From Halomarinibacterium sp034670265 (GTDB lineage Bacteria > Bacteroidota > Bacteroidia > Flavobacteriales > Flavobacteriaceae): a stretch of DNA of 64,000 bases. Within the stretch, counting starts at the first letter, position 1. Each line of letters opens with the position of its first letter. The DNA lies in assembly GCA_034670265.1 (NCBI GenBank), contig JAXMNU010000002.1:434001-498000 (forward strand). The letters are read 5' to 3'. Below are positions 25,712 to 34,962 of this stretch, piece by piece. The notes under the pieces were generated by a model, which was given only the letters and a program-made list of their open reading frames with translations, did no database searches and was not told where the DNA came from. A program made the translations under genes and the position numbers.

Positions 25712-27397
25712 TTATTGTCCTTTTTTCAGTAATTCAATTTCTCTTTCAAGTTTATCTATTCTATTATTTTGTTCCTGAATTGACTTGATTAAGACTGGAA
25801 TTAATTCAGTATAATTCATAGCTTTATAATCTCCTTTCGAAACTACCTTGTTACCGTTTTCATCAAGGTCGACATCTTCGGCAATCACTACTTCAGGAAT
25901 AATATTTTCAACTTCTTGGGCAATTAACCCCATTCTTTTTCTGTTATTAGGAGAGATAAAGGATTTGTAACGATACGTTACTGGATTCAATTTCAATACC
26001 TCCTTAAGGCCATAGGAAAGCGGTTGAATTTCATTTTTTGTATTTCTATCGGAGTATGTTATAAAGCCATTTGCAACTACATCATCCCAATGTTCAGTAG
26101 CAGTATTGTTTCCTAAATCAAATCCAGTGGCACTTCCTGCATAAGGCACAATATCACCATCAATACCCATATTTGACGCTCCCATATTCTCTATCTCTAA
26201 ATAAAGACCATTTCCAACTTGACCCATTTCTAAAATACCATTCGTTCTTAATATATTATTATCAAATTCACCATAAATAAGTGCGTTATCATCATCTGCA
26301 TTGGAGTTTTCTATATATAATTTATTACTACCTGTGTCATTATATCCCGAATAGGCACCAAGAAATACATTACCACTTCCTATTAAATTACCATACCCAG
26401 ATTGTATTCCAATGCTTACATTCTCGTCTCCAGAAGATTTGAAATAAAGAGCATCTATACCTAAGGCGGTATTATTAATCCCACTTAAATTATTATAAAG
26501 TGTCCGGTATCCTATACCTACATTGCCCGTACCAATTGTGTTCTCTCTTAAGGCATGAAACCCAACTCCGACATTATTGACTCCAGAGGTATTATCACCT
26601 AGGGCTGCAGTCCCTAGTCCAATATTATAAGACCCAGAGGTATTATCGTACATAGCTGCAGATCCTAACGCTAAATTATAATCACCCGTATTAGCAGCTC
26701 TTAAGGCATCCGTTCCAATAGCTGTGTTATAATTTCCAGAGCTTGCGCTTTCCATCGATTGATATCCTAAGGCAACATTGCCAGTACCACTCGATGCATT
26801 TTCCAAAGAATAAGCACCAACAGCTGTATTAAAATTGGAGTTAGTGGCACTCATTAAACTATTATATCCAATGGCAATATTATAATTATTGGATAGGTTA
26901 TCACCATTACCCGCCGATTCACCCATAAAAACTGAACGCCCCGTATTATAAATTCCTATTTTACCCTGAGTGCTAATTCGAAGCTTTTCTGTATTATTCG
27001 TTCTAAAAGAAAGCGCATTATTGTCTGTTGTGCCTAAAAAGTTGGTTCCTACTGCTGTACCTGCATCCCCAGTTAAGGACCACTTTTCTGATGAATCTGT
27101 AGTCGTGGTTAAACGTTCCCAAGTAGTTCCATTAAAATAATAATACCCTACTCCGCTCCCGCCAGTTACAGCTGCATTTGTATTGTAAATTAACAACCCT
27201 GTTGAAGCCGTATTAACGCCGTCTAACATCGTAGTTGCAATACTGCTTAAAAAAACTCTAGGAACAAGTATTCCTTTATCTGAAGCAGTTATATCTAGAA
27301 TGGATGAGTCGTCTGGATTTGTAGTACCAATACCTACTTGTGCGACACCTACTAGACTTAAAAATATCGTAAAAACTAATAGTATTTTTCCTTTCAT
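25712..27397 (-). CDS. Surface fibre-like protein with 17-residue repeats and S74 chaperone domain
   Basis: 561 residues. Signal peptide, QVGIGTTNPDDSS and the N-terminal module shared with the genes at 1-1668 and 1788-2960 (KGILVPRVFL, TGLLIYNTNAAVTGGSG). About 11 repeats of 17 residues (for example ALRENTIGTGNVGIGYR) follow, then KLYIENSNAD and ALIYGEFD, shared with the 1060-residue protein. The C-terminus is an S74 intramolecular chaperone: SDRNTK places the Ser449/Lys454 dyad, followed by MGLIAQEVENIIPEVV and a coiled coil (IDKLEREIELLKK). By analogy with phage tail spikes the chaperone trimerises the fibre and cleaves itself off. Probably a cell-surface fibre, as no phage genes are near. 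Confidence 0.88.
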   Translation of the reverse strand: MKGKILLVFTIFLSLVGVAQVGIGTTNPDDSSILDITASDKGILVPRVFLSSIATTMLDGVNTASTGLLIYNTNAAVTGGSGVGYYYFNGTTWERLTTTTDSSEKWSLTGDAGTAVGTNFLGTTDNNALSFRTNNTEKLRISTQGKIGIYNTGRSVFMGESAGNGDNLSNNYNIAIGYNSLMSATNSNFNTAVGAYSLENASSGTGNVALGYQSMESASSGNYNTAIGTDALRAANTGDYNLALGSAAMYDNTSGSYNIGLGTAALGDNTSGVNNVGVGFHALRENTIGTGNVGIGYRTLYNNLSGINNTALGIDALYFKSSGDENVSIGIQSGYGNLIGSGNVFLGAYSGYNDTGSNKLYIENSNADDDNALIYGEFDNNILRTNGILEMGQVGNGLYLEIENMGASNMGIDGDIVPYAGSATGFDLGNNTATEHWDDVVANGFITYSDRNTKNEIQPLSYGLKEVLKLNPVTYRYKSFISPNNRKRMGLIAQEVENIIPEVVIAEDVDLDENGNKVVSKGDYKAMNYTELIPVLIKSIQEQNNRIDKLEREIELLKKGQ

Positions 27398-27496
27398 AAT
27401 TTATTCATTAATAATTTATAAAAGGTTAAGTCTAAAAATAAGGGACTTTAAATATAAAATAATTTTTAAACTTATGACTCTCAATGTAATATAAAA

Positions 27497-27527
27497 CAAA
27501 AGCACCTTTCATTGAAAGGTGCTTTTG
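27497..27527 (-). terminator. Rho-independent terminator
   Basis: Perfect 14-bp stem (CAAAAGCACCTTTC / GAAAGGTGCTTTTG, loop ATT) followed on the minus strand by a U-rich tract. It ends the transcript of the gene at 27546-31310 before the S74 gene. Confidence 0.85.
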
Positions 27528-27545
27528 TTTGAAGGTAAAAAGTTT

Positions 27546-30500
27546 TTATTTAAAAGCTATAAACTGCTTTCTAGTTTCAAGCACATCCTTTACATATTTT
27601 CTGAATTCAGGATATTCTTCTGGCTCAATGTTTTCATAACTCATAACAGCCTTCACAGTCACTTTTAATTGAGTTTCCTTTGTTTTTTCATACGTAATGG
27701 TATACGAGTGCCCTTTAAAAGAGAGCTCTTTGCTTTCAGGTATTTCAACAAAAGTAAACCCCTCTTCAATATTTATAAGCATGGAATCCTCATACACATC
27801 TGTGTTTTCGTAATCCAAATAATTAATGGGATACTTACGCTCATTTAAGCTCACAACAGATTGATTGTAAGGAATTGAAAAATAAGGTAATTGAAAGGTT
27901 TTCATACTTCCAATTTTATTCAGTTTTTCATTAAGAGATACGGTAGCTTCAAAAGTAACTTTATCATCTCCTTGCTTTTTATCAACCTTATCAACAGACA
28001 CTAATTCCACATCCACTTTTGTTCTGTTAAGGAGATCATCAGATATTTTTTCCTTTTTTACTTTTTCGTTATCATCACTTAAAAGTTCAATGTAGTAAGA
28101 ACTCAAATGCCCGGTTACGGTAGTCGTTAAGTTAATCTTCGAGCTTTCATCAGATATATCAACAATGTAATCATTTAAAAATGTTGATTTCTTACGATTC
28201 ACATTATAAATTTTGAAAAGTTCATTCCCTTGTATGGCTCCTTTACTGAATGGAATTTCCAAACCTGTAGCATTGCGTAACGATACCGGAAGCGCTTTAT
28301 ACGGCAAATACTTATCTGTCAATTCTAAAAACTGAGGTTCACCATCAATATCCACTTTCACTATACAGTGATTAAAATCTGTTGAAGGAAGGATTATCGA
28401 GTTTTTGCCGTAATCTGAAGTCAATACCAACACCAAATTAACATCAAGTCCAGCTTCCTTACCCAACACAGCAAACAATGTTGAAAAATCTTTACAATCT
28501 CCCAGCTTGGTTTTAATAGTTTTTTCTGGCTTTTGAGGCACAAATCCGCTTTGTTTAAAACTTACATAGCTGTATGAAAAATTACCTGTAACGTATTCGT
28601 AAATCTTCTTTGCTTTTTCATCATCTGAAAGATTGGCAACACCATTAGGAAAAATCTTTTTAAAAGCATCTTCAACAGTTTGGTCAAACTCTAATTGCTC
28701 TCTTACTAAATCTGAATACCAATTCGAAATTTCGTCCCAAGATTCAATTGAACTTAAATGCAGTTCTCTCGCAACATCCGAATAGGGTGGCATAAAATCT
28801 TCACTCATCGGGAGTTCCTTATCATTTTTTAAGCTCCATTCGTGAACGTAAAAATCGCCTTCTTTTGATTTCTTATAAGGAATTTCACCATTAGTTACTT
28901 TAAACTTTAAGTTATCCTCTTGCATAAACAAACGGAATGTTTTTTCAGTAATAGGATAATAGCTATTAAAGCCACGAGTATCCACATAATCTTTGTAGAA
29001 CCTTCCAGAACGTGAAAAGCTTCCTTCAAAATCAATTAACACGACATCACCAATTTCAAGTCCGTTAAACACAAAATTGGATCCGCTCTTCTCAGCCGGA
29101 GAAATGCTTTTATCTTTCTTTACAATTTCAGATTTGTAAATTGCGTAATCGCCGTAAAGTCCTAAATTATATTCCTTTAAACGATCAATTCCCTTTTGTG
29201 AAGTGACTTCGTAAATATAGGTTCCTTTGTACCTTCCACCCCCACTTGGGTACTTTTGCACATCCACTTGATCCAGTAAGAAGTTAACACCGTAATTATT
29301 CGTTTTTATTTCACCCCTATTTTCTTCAATAAACGAATAGAATTCTTTTAGCCTGAAATTATCCAACGGATCCTTCACCTTCTTAAGGTCATATATAACC
29401 TTTCTTAAATCACTATCACTGCTGTTTTTCTCTATGGCTTTTTCATAATATTCTAAGGCTTCTTCGGTTTTATCTATTTGGCGTAAAGCTTCAGCTTTCA
29501 GTTTTAAAAACACAAAGGTATCTGGGTAGTTTTCTATCCCCATTTCAATGTATGGCAACGACTCTTCGTAGCGTTGATAATCGTGTAAATAGGCAATGTA
29601 TTCTTGGATAATGGCATTGTCATAATCCATTTTTTTAACCGATTCATTTAAAATTCCAAGCGCTTCTTCTTTTCGGTTTTGCTTTTCGTAATAATAGGCT
29701 AAACTTAAATCCACATCGTAGTTAAAATGCTTTGCCTTATTTTCTTCTAGCCTTTTCACAGTTTTTTCATCGTTATTGAATAATTGACTGTAAAACATGA
29801 CAAACGTGCTATATAAGGATGAAGGCACTGTGGGGTCTTCAATAAACTTATCAAGTGCAGCTTCTACTTCACTCATACGTTGCTTTCTTAATTCTAAAAG
29901 CAAGTCTGTGGCAGTGGCTATAAACGAGTAATCTACGACTTCAGAAAGCTTGTTAAGCGTAGATTCATAAGTTTCTATGTCCATTTTATAGAGATCACTA
30001 AAATTTTGAAACTTATTCATCAAGGATAAGTAATAATCTGGGTCGAAGGTTTCAATATTTTTAATGACTTCGTTATAACTTTCCGAATCTCCTGCACTGT
30101 TATGTACCTCAGCTAAAATAGATTTTACAATAGAACTATTGGGATTTTCTTCTAACCAGTCTTCAGTTAGTTTTTGCGCTTTTTCAAATTCTGAATTACG
30201 CATATATGCCATCACTAAACTAAATTTGTTTAAATCCACATCCCCCTTCTTCTCTGCCAGACGCTTTTCAAAAAAGGAATAAAAAGAATTGGGTATTTCT
30301 TTAGGTGCGATTTCTGCCAGCGTACTTTTTGAATATTCTTTATTGTTAAGTGAAACTGATATATTTTCTATTGGGTTTCCAGCATCGTCCACAATTTTTA
30401 CCATAAAATATGGGTAGGTTGCATAGGAAGCTGTCTTTACCAACAACCTATTATTTCCTTTTTTAAGGTTTACGGCAATGGTGTATGCATCCATTTCGGT

Positions 30501-31310
30501 TAAACGATCCTTATCATTTTCAAAAATTAAAACATCGTTTAAAAACAGTTGAAAAATTCCGCCTTTTCCAACTTTTAAATTCACACGTTGGTCAACTGGG
30601 GAATTCACAAAGGTTTGGGCATAATTAATTCCTGAAATAATCTCTGAATGATTTAAGAAAAACTGATAAGGTTCTCCAGAATTTTTTGCTGGATACCAAT
30701 TTACCGAGCCATTGCGTCTAGTATTAAAAGGTGTTTCTGAAATAGCTGTCGTTTCAGGTAGATATTGCGTGTCAAGACCACTATTATTCAGGTTCTCAAA
30801 AGGGCCACAGTACTCCCAATTGATGACGCTTTCAATTTTTTTATTGAGTTCCAAATAACCATTCCAGTCATTTTGGTATCGCAGCACCACCGATTTATAA
30901 TACAAATAACCATCCTTGACCGAGTTGTTTTTCATCTTATGTTCATCCAACTCTTCAATAGAAGAAACATTATACGAGTTAAATCCAGATTCCAAATAAT
31001 CCCCTAAGGCATAAGGGAAAAACCAATGTGCAAATAAGTAATTTTCAAAATTTGGATAGGTTGACAGTTCTTTTAAAAAGTTATCCTCACGAACCATCAA
31101 TCCGTTTTCCATTCTTACTATTTGGCGCAATAAAGAGGTTTCTACGTCTTTTACAAATCCTTTTTTGTTGACTAATTCTAATGCTGTTGCTCTATTATTG
31201 GCGTGCAATTCTTGCCAAATCTTATTTGGTTTTTGTGCAACTAATGTTAAGCTGAATGAAAAAAAGAAAACCAATATAATACTGCGGAAGTGTCCCATGG
31301 AAATATTCAT
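27546..31310 (-). CDS. Exported DUF3857 / transglutaminase-like protein with TPR region
   Basis: 1254 residues. N-terminal hydrophobic segment (ILVFFFSFSLTLVAQ). About 130-330 is a beta-rich domain (QLFLNDVLIFENDK, NNRLLVKTASYATYPYFM), followed by TPR-like helical repeats (about 360-640, EEALEYYEKAIEKNSSDSDL). A DUF3857 beta domain (about 650-860) precedes a transglutaminase-type papain fold: LGDCKDFSTLFAVL with Cys939, His in DFNHCIVKV and Asp in LELTDKYLP, so a complete Cys-His-Asp triad. A DUF2569-like beta region closes the protein. I infer a periplasmic protein-modifying or proteolytic enzyme; the substrate is unknown. It lies between the two S74 fibre genes. Confidence 0.88.
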   Translation of the reverse strand: MNISMGHFRSIILVFFFSFSLTLVAQKPNKIWQELHANNRATALELVNKKGFVKDVETSLLRQIVRMENGLMVREDNFLKELSTYPNFENYLFAHWFFPYALGDYLESGFNSYNVSSIEELDEHKMKNNSVKDGYLYYKSVVLRYQNDWNGYLELNKKIESVINWEYCGPFENLNNSGLDTQYLPETTAISETPFNTRRNGSVNWYPAKNSGEPYQFFLNHSEIISGINYAQTFVNSPVDQRVNLKVGKGGIFQLFLNDVLIFENDKDRLTEMDAYTIAVNLKKGNNRLLVKTASYATYPYFMVKIVDDAGNPIENISVSLNNKEYSKSTLAEIAPKEIPNSFYSFFEKRLAEKKGDVDLNKFSLVMAYMRNSEFEKAQKLTEDWLEENPNSSIVKSILAEVHNSAGDSESYNEVIKNIETFDPDYYLSLMNKFQNFSDLYKMDIETYESTLNKLSEVVDYSFIATATDLLLELRKQRMSEVEAALDKFIEDPTVPSSLYSTFVMFYSQLFNNDEKTVKRLEENKAKHFNYDVDLSLAYYYEKQNRKEEALGILNESVKKMDYDNAIIQEYIAYLHDYQRYEESLPYIEMGIENYPDTFVFLKLKAEALRQIDKTEEALEYYEKAIEKNSSDSDLRKVIYDLKKVKDPLDNFRLKEFYSFIEENRGEIKTNNYGVNFLLDQVDVQKYPSGGGRYKGTYIYEVTSQKGIDRLKEYNLGLYGDYAIYKSEIVKKDKSISPAEKSGSNFVFNGLEIGDVVLIDFEGSFSRSGRFYKDYVDTRGFNSYYPITEKTFRLFMQEDNLKFKVTNGEIPYKKSKEGDFYVHEWSLKNDKELPMSEDFMPPYSDVARELHLSSIESWDEISNWYSDLVREQLEFDQTVEDAFKKIFPNGVANLSDDEKAKKIYEYVTGNFSYSYVSFKQSGFVPQKPEKTIKTKLGDCKDFSTLFAVLGKEAGLDVNLVLVLTSDYGKNSIILPSTDFNHCIVKVDIDGEPQFLELTDKYLPYKALPVSLRNATGLEIPFSKGAIQGNELFKIYNVNRKKSTFLNDYIVDISDESSKINLTTTVTGHLSSYYIELLSDDNEKVKKEKISDDLLNRTKVDVELVSVDKVDKKQGDDKVTFEATVSLNEKLNKIGSMKTFQLPYFSIPYNQSVVSLNERKYPINYLDYENTDVYEDSMLINIEEGFTFVEIPESKELSFKGHSYTITYEKTKETQLKVTVKAVMSYENIEPEEYPEFRKYVKDVLETRKQFIAFK

Positions 31311-31440
31311 AAATAGGTGTAGATTCTAATTCTTACTATAGAATTAGCAAATAAAACATTTTAATTAAACCTTAAAAAGAGAAAATGGCTTTTTCTGAAT
31401 AATTTACTTTCTTTTTCTCCAAAAACTCTTTAAAAAACAA

Positions 31441-31469
31441 AAACCAATCATTTGGGGGATGATTGGTTT
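31441..31469 (-). terminator. Rho-independent terminator
   Basis: 11-bp perfect stem (AAACCAATCAT / ATGATTGGTTT) with loop TTGGGGG, followed on the minus strand by a T-rich tract. It ends the transcript of the 1060-residue fibre gene, whose stop is 30 nt upstream. Confidence 0.85.
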
Positions 31470-31498
31470 AAGCTTGAGATTAATGTATAATCTACATT

Positions 31499-34400
31499 TT
31501 AATTAGCATTCGTAGCACTAGTAAGTAGTAACGTTTCTAGTTTCAGTAATCTTTCTTCAAGCGTTGATATTTTCTTGTTTTGCTCTGTGATAATTTCTTG
31601 TTGTTCTTTAATAGCATTAATTAGCACAAAATCCATGGCGCCATAATCAACCCCTAAGTACGATTCTTTTACAGCTCCATCTTCAGATTTGTATTCCCAA
31701 TCCTTCACCATAAAAGGAGCCACTTTTTGCAGTTCTTGAGCAATGGTACCCACACCCGTTTCGTTTGGCATTCCAGCTTTTCCGTTATATGTAAACCAGA
31801 CTGGATTAATTTTTTTCAACAATTCTAATCCTTCTGAAAAAGGTTTAACATTGGTCTTTAATCTCCTATCTGAAGCTACCGTCCAAGCAGAGGAAATAGG
31901 CTTTGCAGCAGAATTGGTACTCAACTGGAGTTGATAGGCTGGTGCTGCAAGACCAATACCTACATTATCTGCAAAAAAGTTAGCTGTGCCTCCAAAACCC
32001 CAACTAAAGTAGGTCCCATTATACCAAAGCGCTTCGCTACCGTTTACTTGCAATGCAACGCCTGTACCAATACCTTGATTAAGATTTGCTGCTCCATTCA
32101 CTGAAAATCGTTGTGAAGGTGCAACAGTGCCTACTCCAACCCTATTGTTTACTTCATCCACAAATAGTGTCCCCGCATCTACATTTAAAGAACCTGTGTT
32201 TACTTCTACATCTGCGTTAAAGCGTAGTAAATTAGTATCAAACTCTCCATAAATAAGGGCATTATTAGCATCTGCAGTAGTGTTTTCTATATATAGCTTA
32301 TAACTACCTAACTCATTATAACCTGCCTCACTTCCAATAAAAACATTTCCATTTCCCAATACATTCGAATAACCTGCATTGTGTCCTAATGCAGTATTGC
32401 CTAATCCTGCAGCGTTGTTACGTAAAACTTCAGATCCGATTCCAACATTCCCACCTCCATTAGTGGCTCTTAAGGCCTCAAAACCTATAGCGATATTTCC
32501 TGAACCCAAAGTATTACTAAACAAAGTTGCAAATCCTACACCTACATTAGAATTTCCTAAAGTATTTGTGGATAATGAGCTACTACCTATAGCTACATTT
32601 CCTATGCCTCCATCGTTTCCGCTTAATGCATACGCTCCAATACCTGTATTTTCATAACCTGAAGTTGTAGAAGATAAAGCGTACAAACCAACCCCTGTAT
32701 TATTATAACCTGCTCCGTTGGCTGAAATTGCGTAATATCCAACTGCAGTGTTTCCTGAACTACTTGTATTACTAATTAGGCTTCCATTTCCAACAGCTAC
32801 GTTTTGAGTACCCGTCGTATTAAACAATAATGATTGAAAGCCTACTGCGGTATTTTCAGCTGCGGTATTTTGCCTTAATGCTTCATACCCTAAAGCAGTA
32901 TTACTACCAGTTGTTGTATTTGTTGACAATGCTCTTGTCCCTACTGAAACATTAAAACTTCCAGTCGTGTTACTATATAGGGATCGGAATCCATTGGCTA
33001 CATTGTTAGTCCCTGTAGTATTTCCAAATAAAGAACCAAATCCGATAGCCGAATTATCACTCCCAATAGTGTTATTTTGCATACTGCTGCTTCCTATTGC
33101 CACATTATCATTTCCAGTACTATTATTCCGTAAGCTTCCATATCCAGCGGCAGTGTTTCCAGCTCCGGTTGTATTTTGCTCCAGTGTAAATCTTCCAAAG
33201 CCACTATTAAAAAACCCTGTAGTATTGTTTCTAAGTGCATAAGAACCTACCGCTGTATTTTCAACCCCAGTAGTATTTGAATACATAGTGTCATATCCAA
33301 CTGCAACGTTATCATTTCCTGTAGTATTTGAATACAACGTATGAAAGCCAACCCCTATATTAGCATTCCCCGTGGTATTGTACATAGATTCAAAACCCAC
33401 AGCAACATTTGAAAACCCAGTAGTAAGCGAAACCAAAGAGTTTCTACCTACACCTACATTATAAGCTCCCGTTGTATTTGAAAAAAGACTACTTCTGCCT
33501 ATGGCAACATTAGAGCCTCCCGTTGTATTATTATAAAGTGTCGTTCTTCCTAATGCAGTATTTGATTCCCCTGTTGTGTTTACGACCATACTTGAATACC
33601 CAATAGCCGTATTTTCGCTTCCTGATGTATTATTGTATAGGGATTGATACCCAAATGAAGTGTTATTATTCCCTGTTGTATTTCCCAACAAAGATCCATT
33701 TCCAACGGAAGTATTATAATCACCCGAAGTATTATTTAACATAGATGCACTACCAATTGCTACATTTTCGTTCCCATCTATATTATCTTGTAGCGCTCTA
33801 TTACCAACAGCAATATTGCCAAAACCAATAGTGTTATTTAATAGCACATTATACCCAATAGCTGTATTAGAATCTCCGGTAGAATTATTAAATAGGGCGC
33901 TATGTCCAAAAGCACTATTCCAATTACCTGTAGTATTATTTCGTAATGCCCCATTCCCAAACCCGTTGTTATATTCACCACTGGTATTCTGATATAGGGA
34001 TGCAACACCAAAAGCATTATTAAAGTCTCCTGTGGTATTATTGCGTAAAGAAACACCCCCCACAGCTGTATTACTACTACCTGTGGTATTAAATAACATG
34101 GCGTTTGCTCCAATAGCTACATTATTGTTGCCGTTATTTTGAGGTAATACATATTGACCTATGGCTATATTATTAAGTCCGGTACTATTATTTATTAAAT
34201 TAGAATGACCAATAGCTATATTTCCGCTTCCCGTCGTATTGTTCTGTAAACTATTTTGCCCAATGCCAACATTTCTATTATCGGTTAAATCATCATTCGC
34301 GCCTGCATTTACACCCAAAAAGATAGAAGAGCCATCATTTGTACCATCATTGTCAGATTTACCATCTTCCAGTTCATCAATCTTTTTAATCCCAGTGGCA

Positions 34401-34681
34401 GTTTGCCAAGCCCCCAAACTATTATCCCAATAATACAATCCTTTTGTTGGCGCTCCATTTCCTGTAATAAATATCATCATACCATCTTGTAAAGCGGTTG
34501 GGTTTGTTAATGGAAAATCATCCACACGAGGGATTAAAATTCCATCTTCATTTGAAGGCGTTGCTACGTTTGTTGCAGAAATATCTAAAGTAGCATTGGG
34601 ATTGGTATTTCCAATACCTACTTGCGAAAACAAACCATATGTAACAAAATAAAAGCTGAATAAAATAAGTATCTTTTTCAT
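31499..34681 (-). CDS. Giant surface fibre with 38 repeats of 17 residues and S74 chaperone
   Basis: 1060 residues. Signal peptide MKKILILFSFYFVTYGLFS, then QVGIGNTNPNATLDIS. Residues about 150-795 are 38 tandem units, nearly all 17 residues long (four are 16), with consensus SLxxNTTGxxNxAxGxx, for example ALFNNSTGDSNTAIGYN; similar repeats form left-handed beta-rolls in trimeric adhesin heads. Then KLYIENTTAD, a linker with RVGVGTVAPSQRF, and the S74 peptidase-chaperone: SDRRLK (Ser937/Lys942), TIAQELQKVAPFMV, and a terminal coiled coil. The head would be an extended trimeric surface fibre. It is directly downstream of micro-ORF 2 and HTCS 2, whose candidate operator is about 200 nt upstream. 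Confidence 0.9.
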   Translation of the reverse strand: MKKILILFSFYFVTYGLFSQVGIGNTNPNATLDISATNVATPSNEDGILIPRVDDFPLTNPTALQDGMMIFITGNGAPTKGLYYWDNSLGAWQTATGIKKIDELEDGKSDNDGTNDGSSIFLGVNAGANDDLTDNRNVGIGQNSLQNNTTGSGNIAIGHSNLINNSTGLNNIAIGQYVLPQNNGNNNVAIGANAMLFNTTGSSNTAVGGVSLRNNTTGDFNNAFGVASLYQNTSGEYNNGFGNGALRNNTTGNWNSAFGHSALFNNSTGDSNTAIGYNVLLNNTIGFGNIAVGNRALQDNIDGNENVAIGSASMLNNTSGDYNTSVGNGSLLGNTTGNNNTSFGYQSLYNNTSGSENTAIGYSSMVVNTTGESNTALGRTTLYNNTTGGSNVAIGRSSLFSNTTGAYNVGVGRNSLVSLTTGFSNVAVGFESMYNTTGNANIGVGFHTLYSNTTGNDNVAVGYDTMYSNTTGVENTAVGSYALRNNTTGFFNSGFGRFTLEQNTTGAGNTAAGYGSLRNNSTGNDNVAIGSSSMQNNTIGSDNSAIGFGSLFGNTTGTNNVANGFRSLYSNTTGSFNVSVGTRALSTNTTTGSNTALGYEALRQNTAAENTAVGFQSLLFNTTGTQNVAVGNGSLISNTSSSGNTAVGYYAISANGAGYNNTGVGLYALSSTTSGYENTGIGAYALSGNDGGIGNVAIGSSSLSTNTLGNSNVGVGFATLFSNTLGSGNIAIGFEALRATNGGGNVGIGSEVLRNNAAGLGNTALGHNAGYSNVLGNGNVFIGSEAGYNELGSYKLYIENTTADANNALIYGEFDTNLLRFNADVEVNTGSLNVDAGTLFVDEVNNRVGVGTVAPSQRFSVNGAANLNQGIGTGVALQVNGSEALWYNGTYFSWGFGGTANFFADNVGIGLAAPAYQLQLSTNSAAKPISSAWTVASDRRLKTNVKPFSEGLELLKKINPVWFTYNGKAGMPNETGVGTIAQELQKVAPFMVKDWEYKSEDGAVKESYLGVDYGAMDFVLINAIKEQQEIITEQNKKISTLEERLLKLETLLLTSATNAN
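31899..34250 (-). repeat. 51-bp coding tandem repeat array
   Basis: The 38 units of 17 codons occupy roughly 32.3-34.25 kb, with a variable core around TAxxxTACCTGTAGTATT on the plus strand. Units are diverged in sequence but nearly invariant in length, so they are maintained by protein structure rather than by recent expansion. Edges are approximate. Confidence 0.7.
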
Positions 34682-34694
34682 AAGGGAAAGTTTT

Positions 34695-34829
34695 CTATTT
34701 TTTAATCTTTATCGATTTAATAATCTTATTTTCCAATAGTATATTCAATTTGTAAGTGCCCTTTTTTAAATGGTCTATACTTAAGTAAATTTTTTCCTCA
34801 GGGAAGTCTCCATTCGAGCTATTGTACAT
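34695..34829 (-). CDS. Micro-ORF (44 codons), homologue of the one at 21255-21401
   Basis: ATG at 34827-34829, TAG at 34695-34697, ending 13 nt before the start of the 1060-residue fibre gene. It reads NSSNGDFPEEK, then IYLSIDHLKKGTY, LENKI and KSIKIKK. The frame, block length and position after an HTCS gene are conserved with the island copy, although the N-termini differ. It resembles the end of a T9SS sorting domain but has no signal or cargo. Possible roles: small regulatory protein, leader peptide, or remnant. Confidence 0.6.
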   Translation of the reverse strand: MYNSSNGDFPEEKIYLSIDHLKKGTYKLNILLENKIIKSIKIKK

Positions 34830-34848
34830 AATTACTATTTAATTTCAG

Positions 34849-34856
34849 TAAAAGTA
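34849..34856 (-). promoter_or_regulatory. -7 promoter element for micro-ORF 2 / fibre operon
   Basis: Minus-strand TACTTTTA, one base from TAnnTTTG, lies 20 nt upstream of the micro-ORF ATG. Its upstream edge is exactly 30 nt from the first half-site of the direct repeat at 34886, the same spacing as in the island copy. Confidence 0.5.
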
Positions 34857-34885
34857 TGGGGCAACCGTTTGACCTAATGAAAGAG

Positions 34886-34913
34886 ATGTTCCAAAGAATA
34901 GAAGATATGTTAC
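34886..34913 (-). promoter_or_regulatory. Candidate HTCS 2 binding site: direct repeats 21 bp apart
   Basis: ATGTTCC at 34886-34892 and ATGTTAC at 34907-34913 (GGAACAT and GTAACAT on the minus strand) are exactly 21 bp apart. They match the ATGTAAC pair at the island HTCS locus in spacing, in orientation and in distance to the promoter. They lie between the HTCS 2 stop and the micro-ORF. Confidence 0.55.
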
Positions 34914-34962
34914 TAGGCTATTTTAATAATAAGATTTAAAAGGATTTTCTTGACACTAAATC

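Noticed and set aside
31899..34250. Regular 51-bp repeats considered as a CRISPR-like or satellite array
   Set aside because: The repeats are in one long open frame with a fixed codon period, a signal peptide and an S74 end; they are protein repeats.
25712..34681. Prophage tail-fibre region (S74 domains)
   Set aside because: No capsid, terminase, tail or lysis genes; the proteins have signal peptides and related copies elsewhere in the window.
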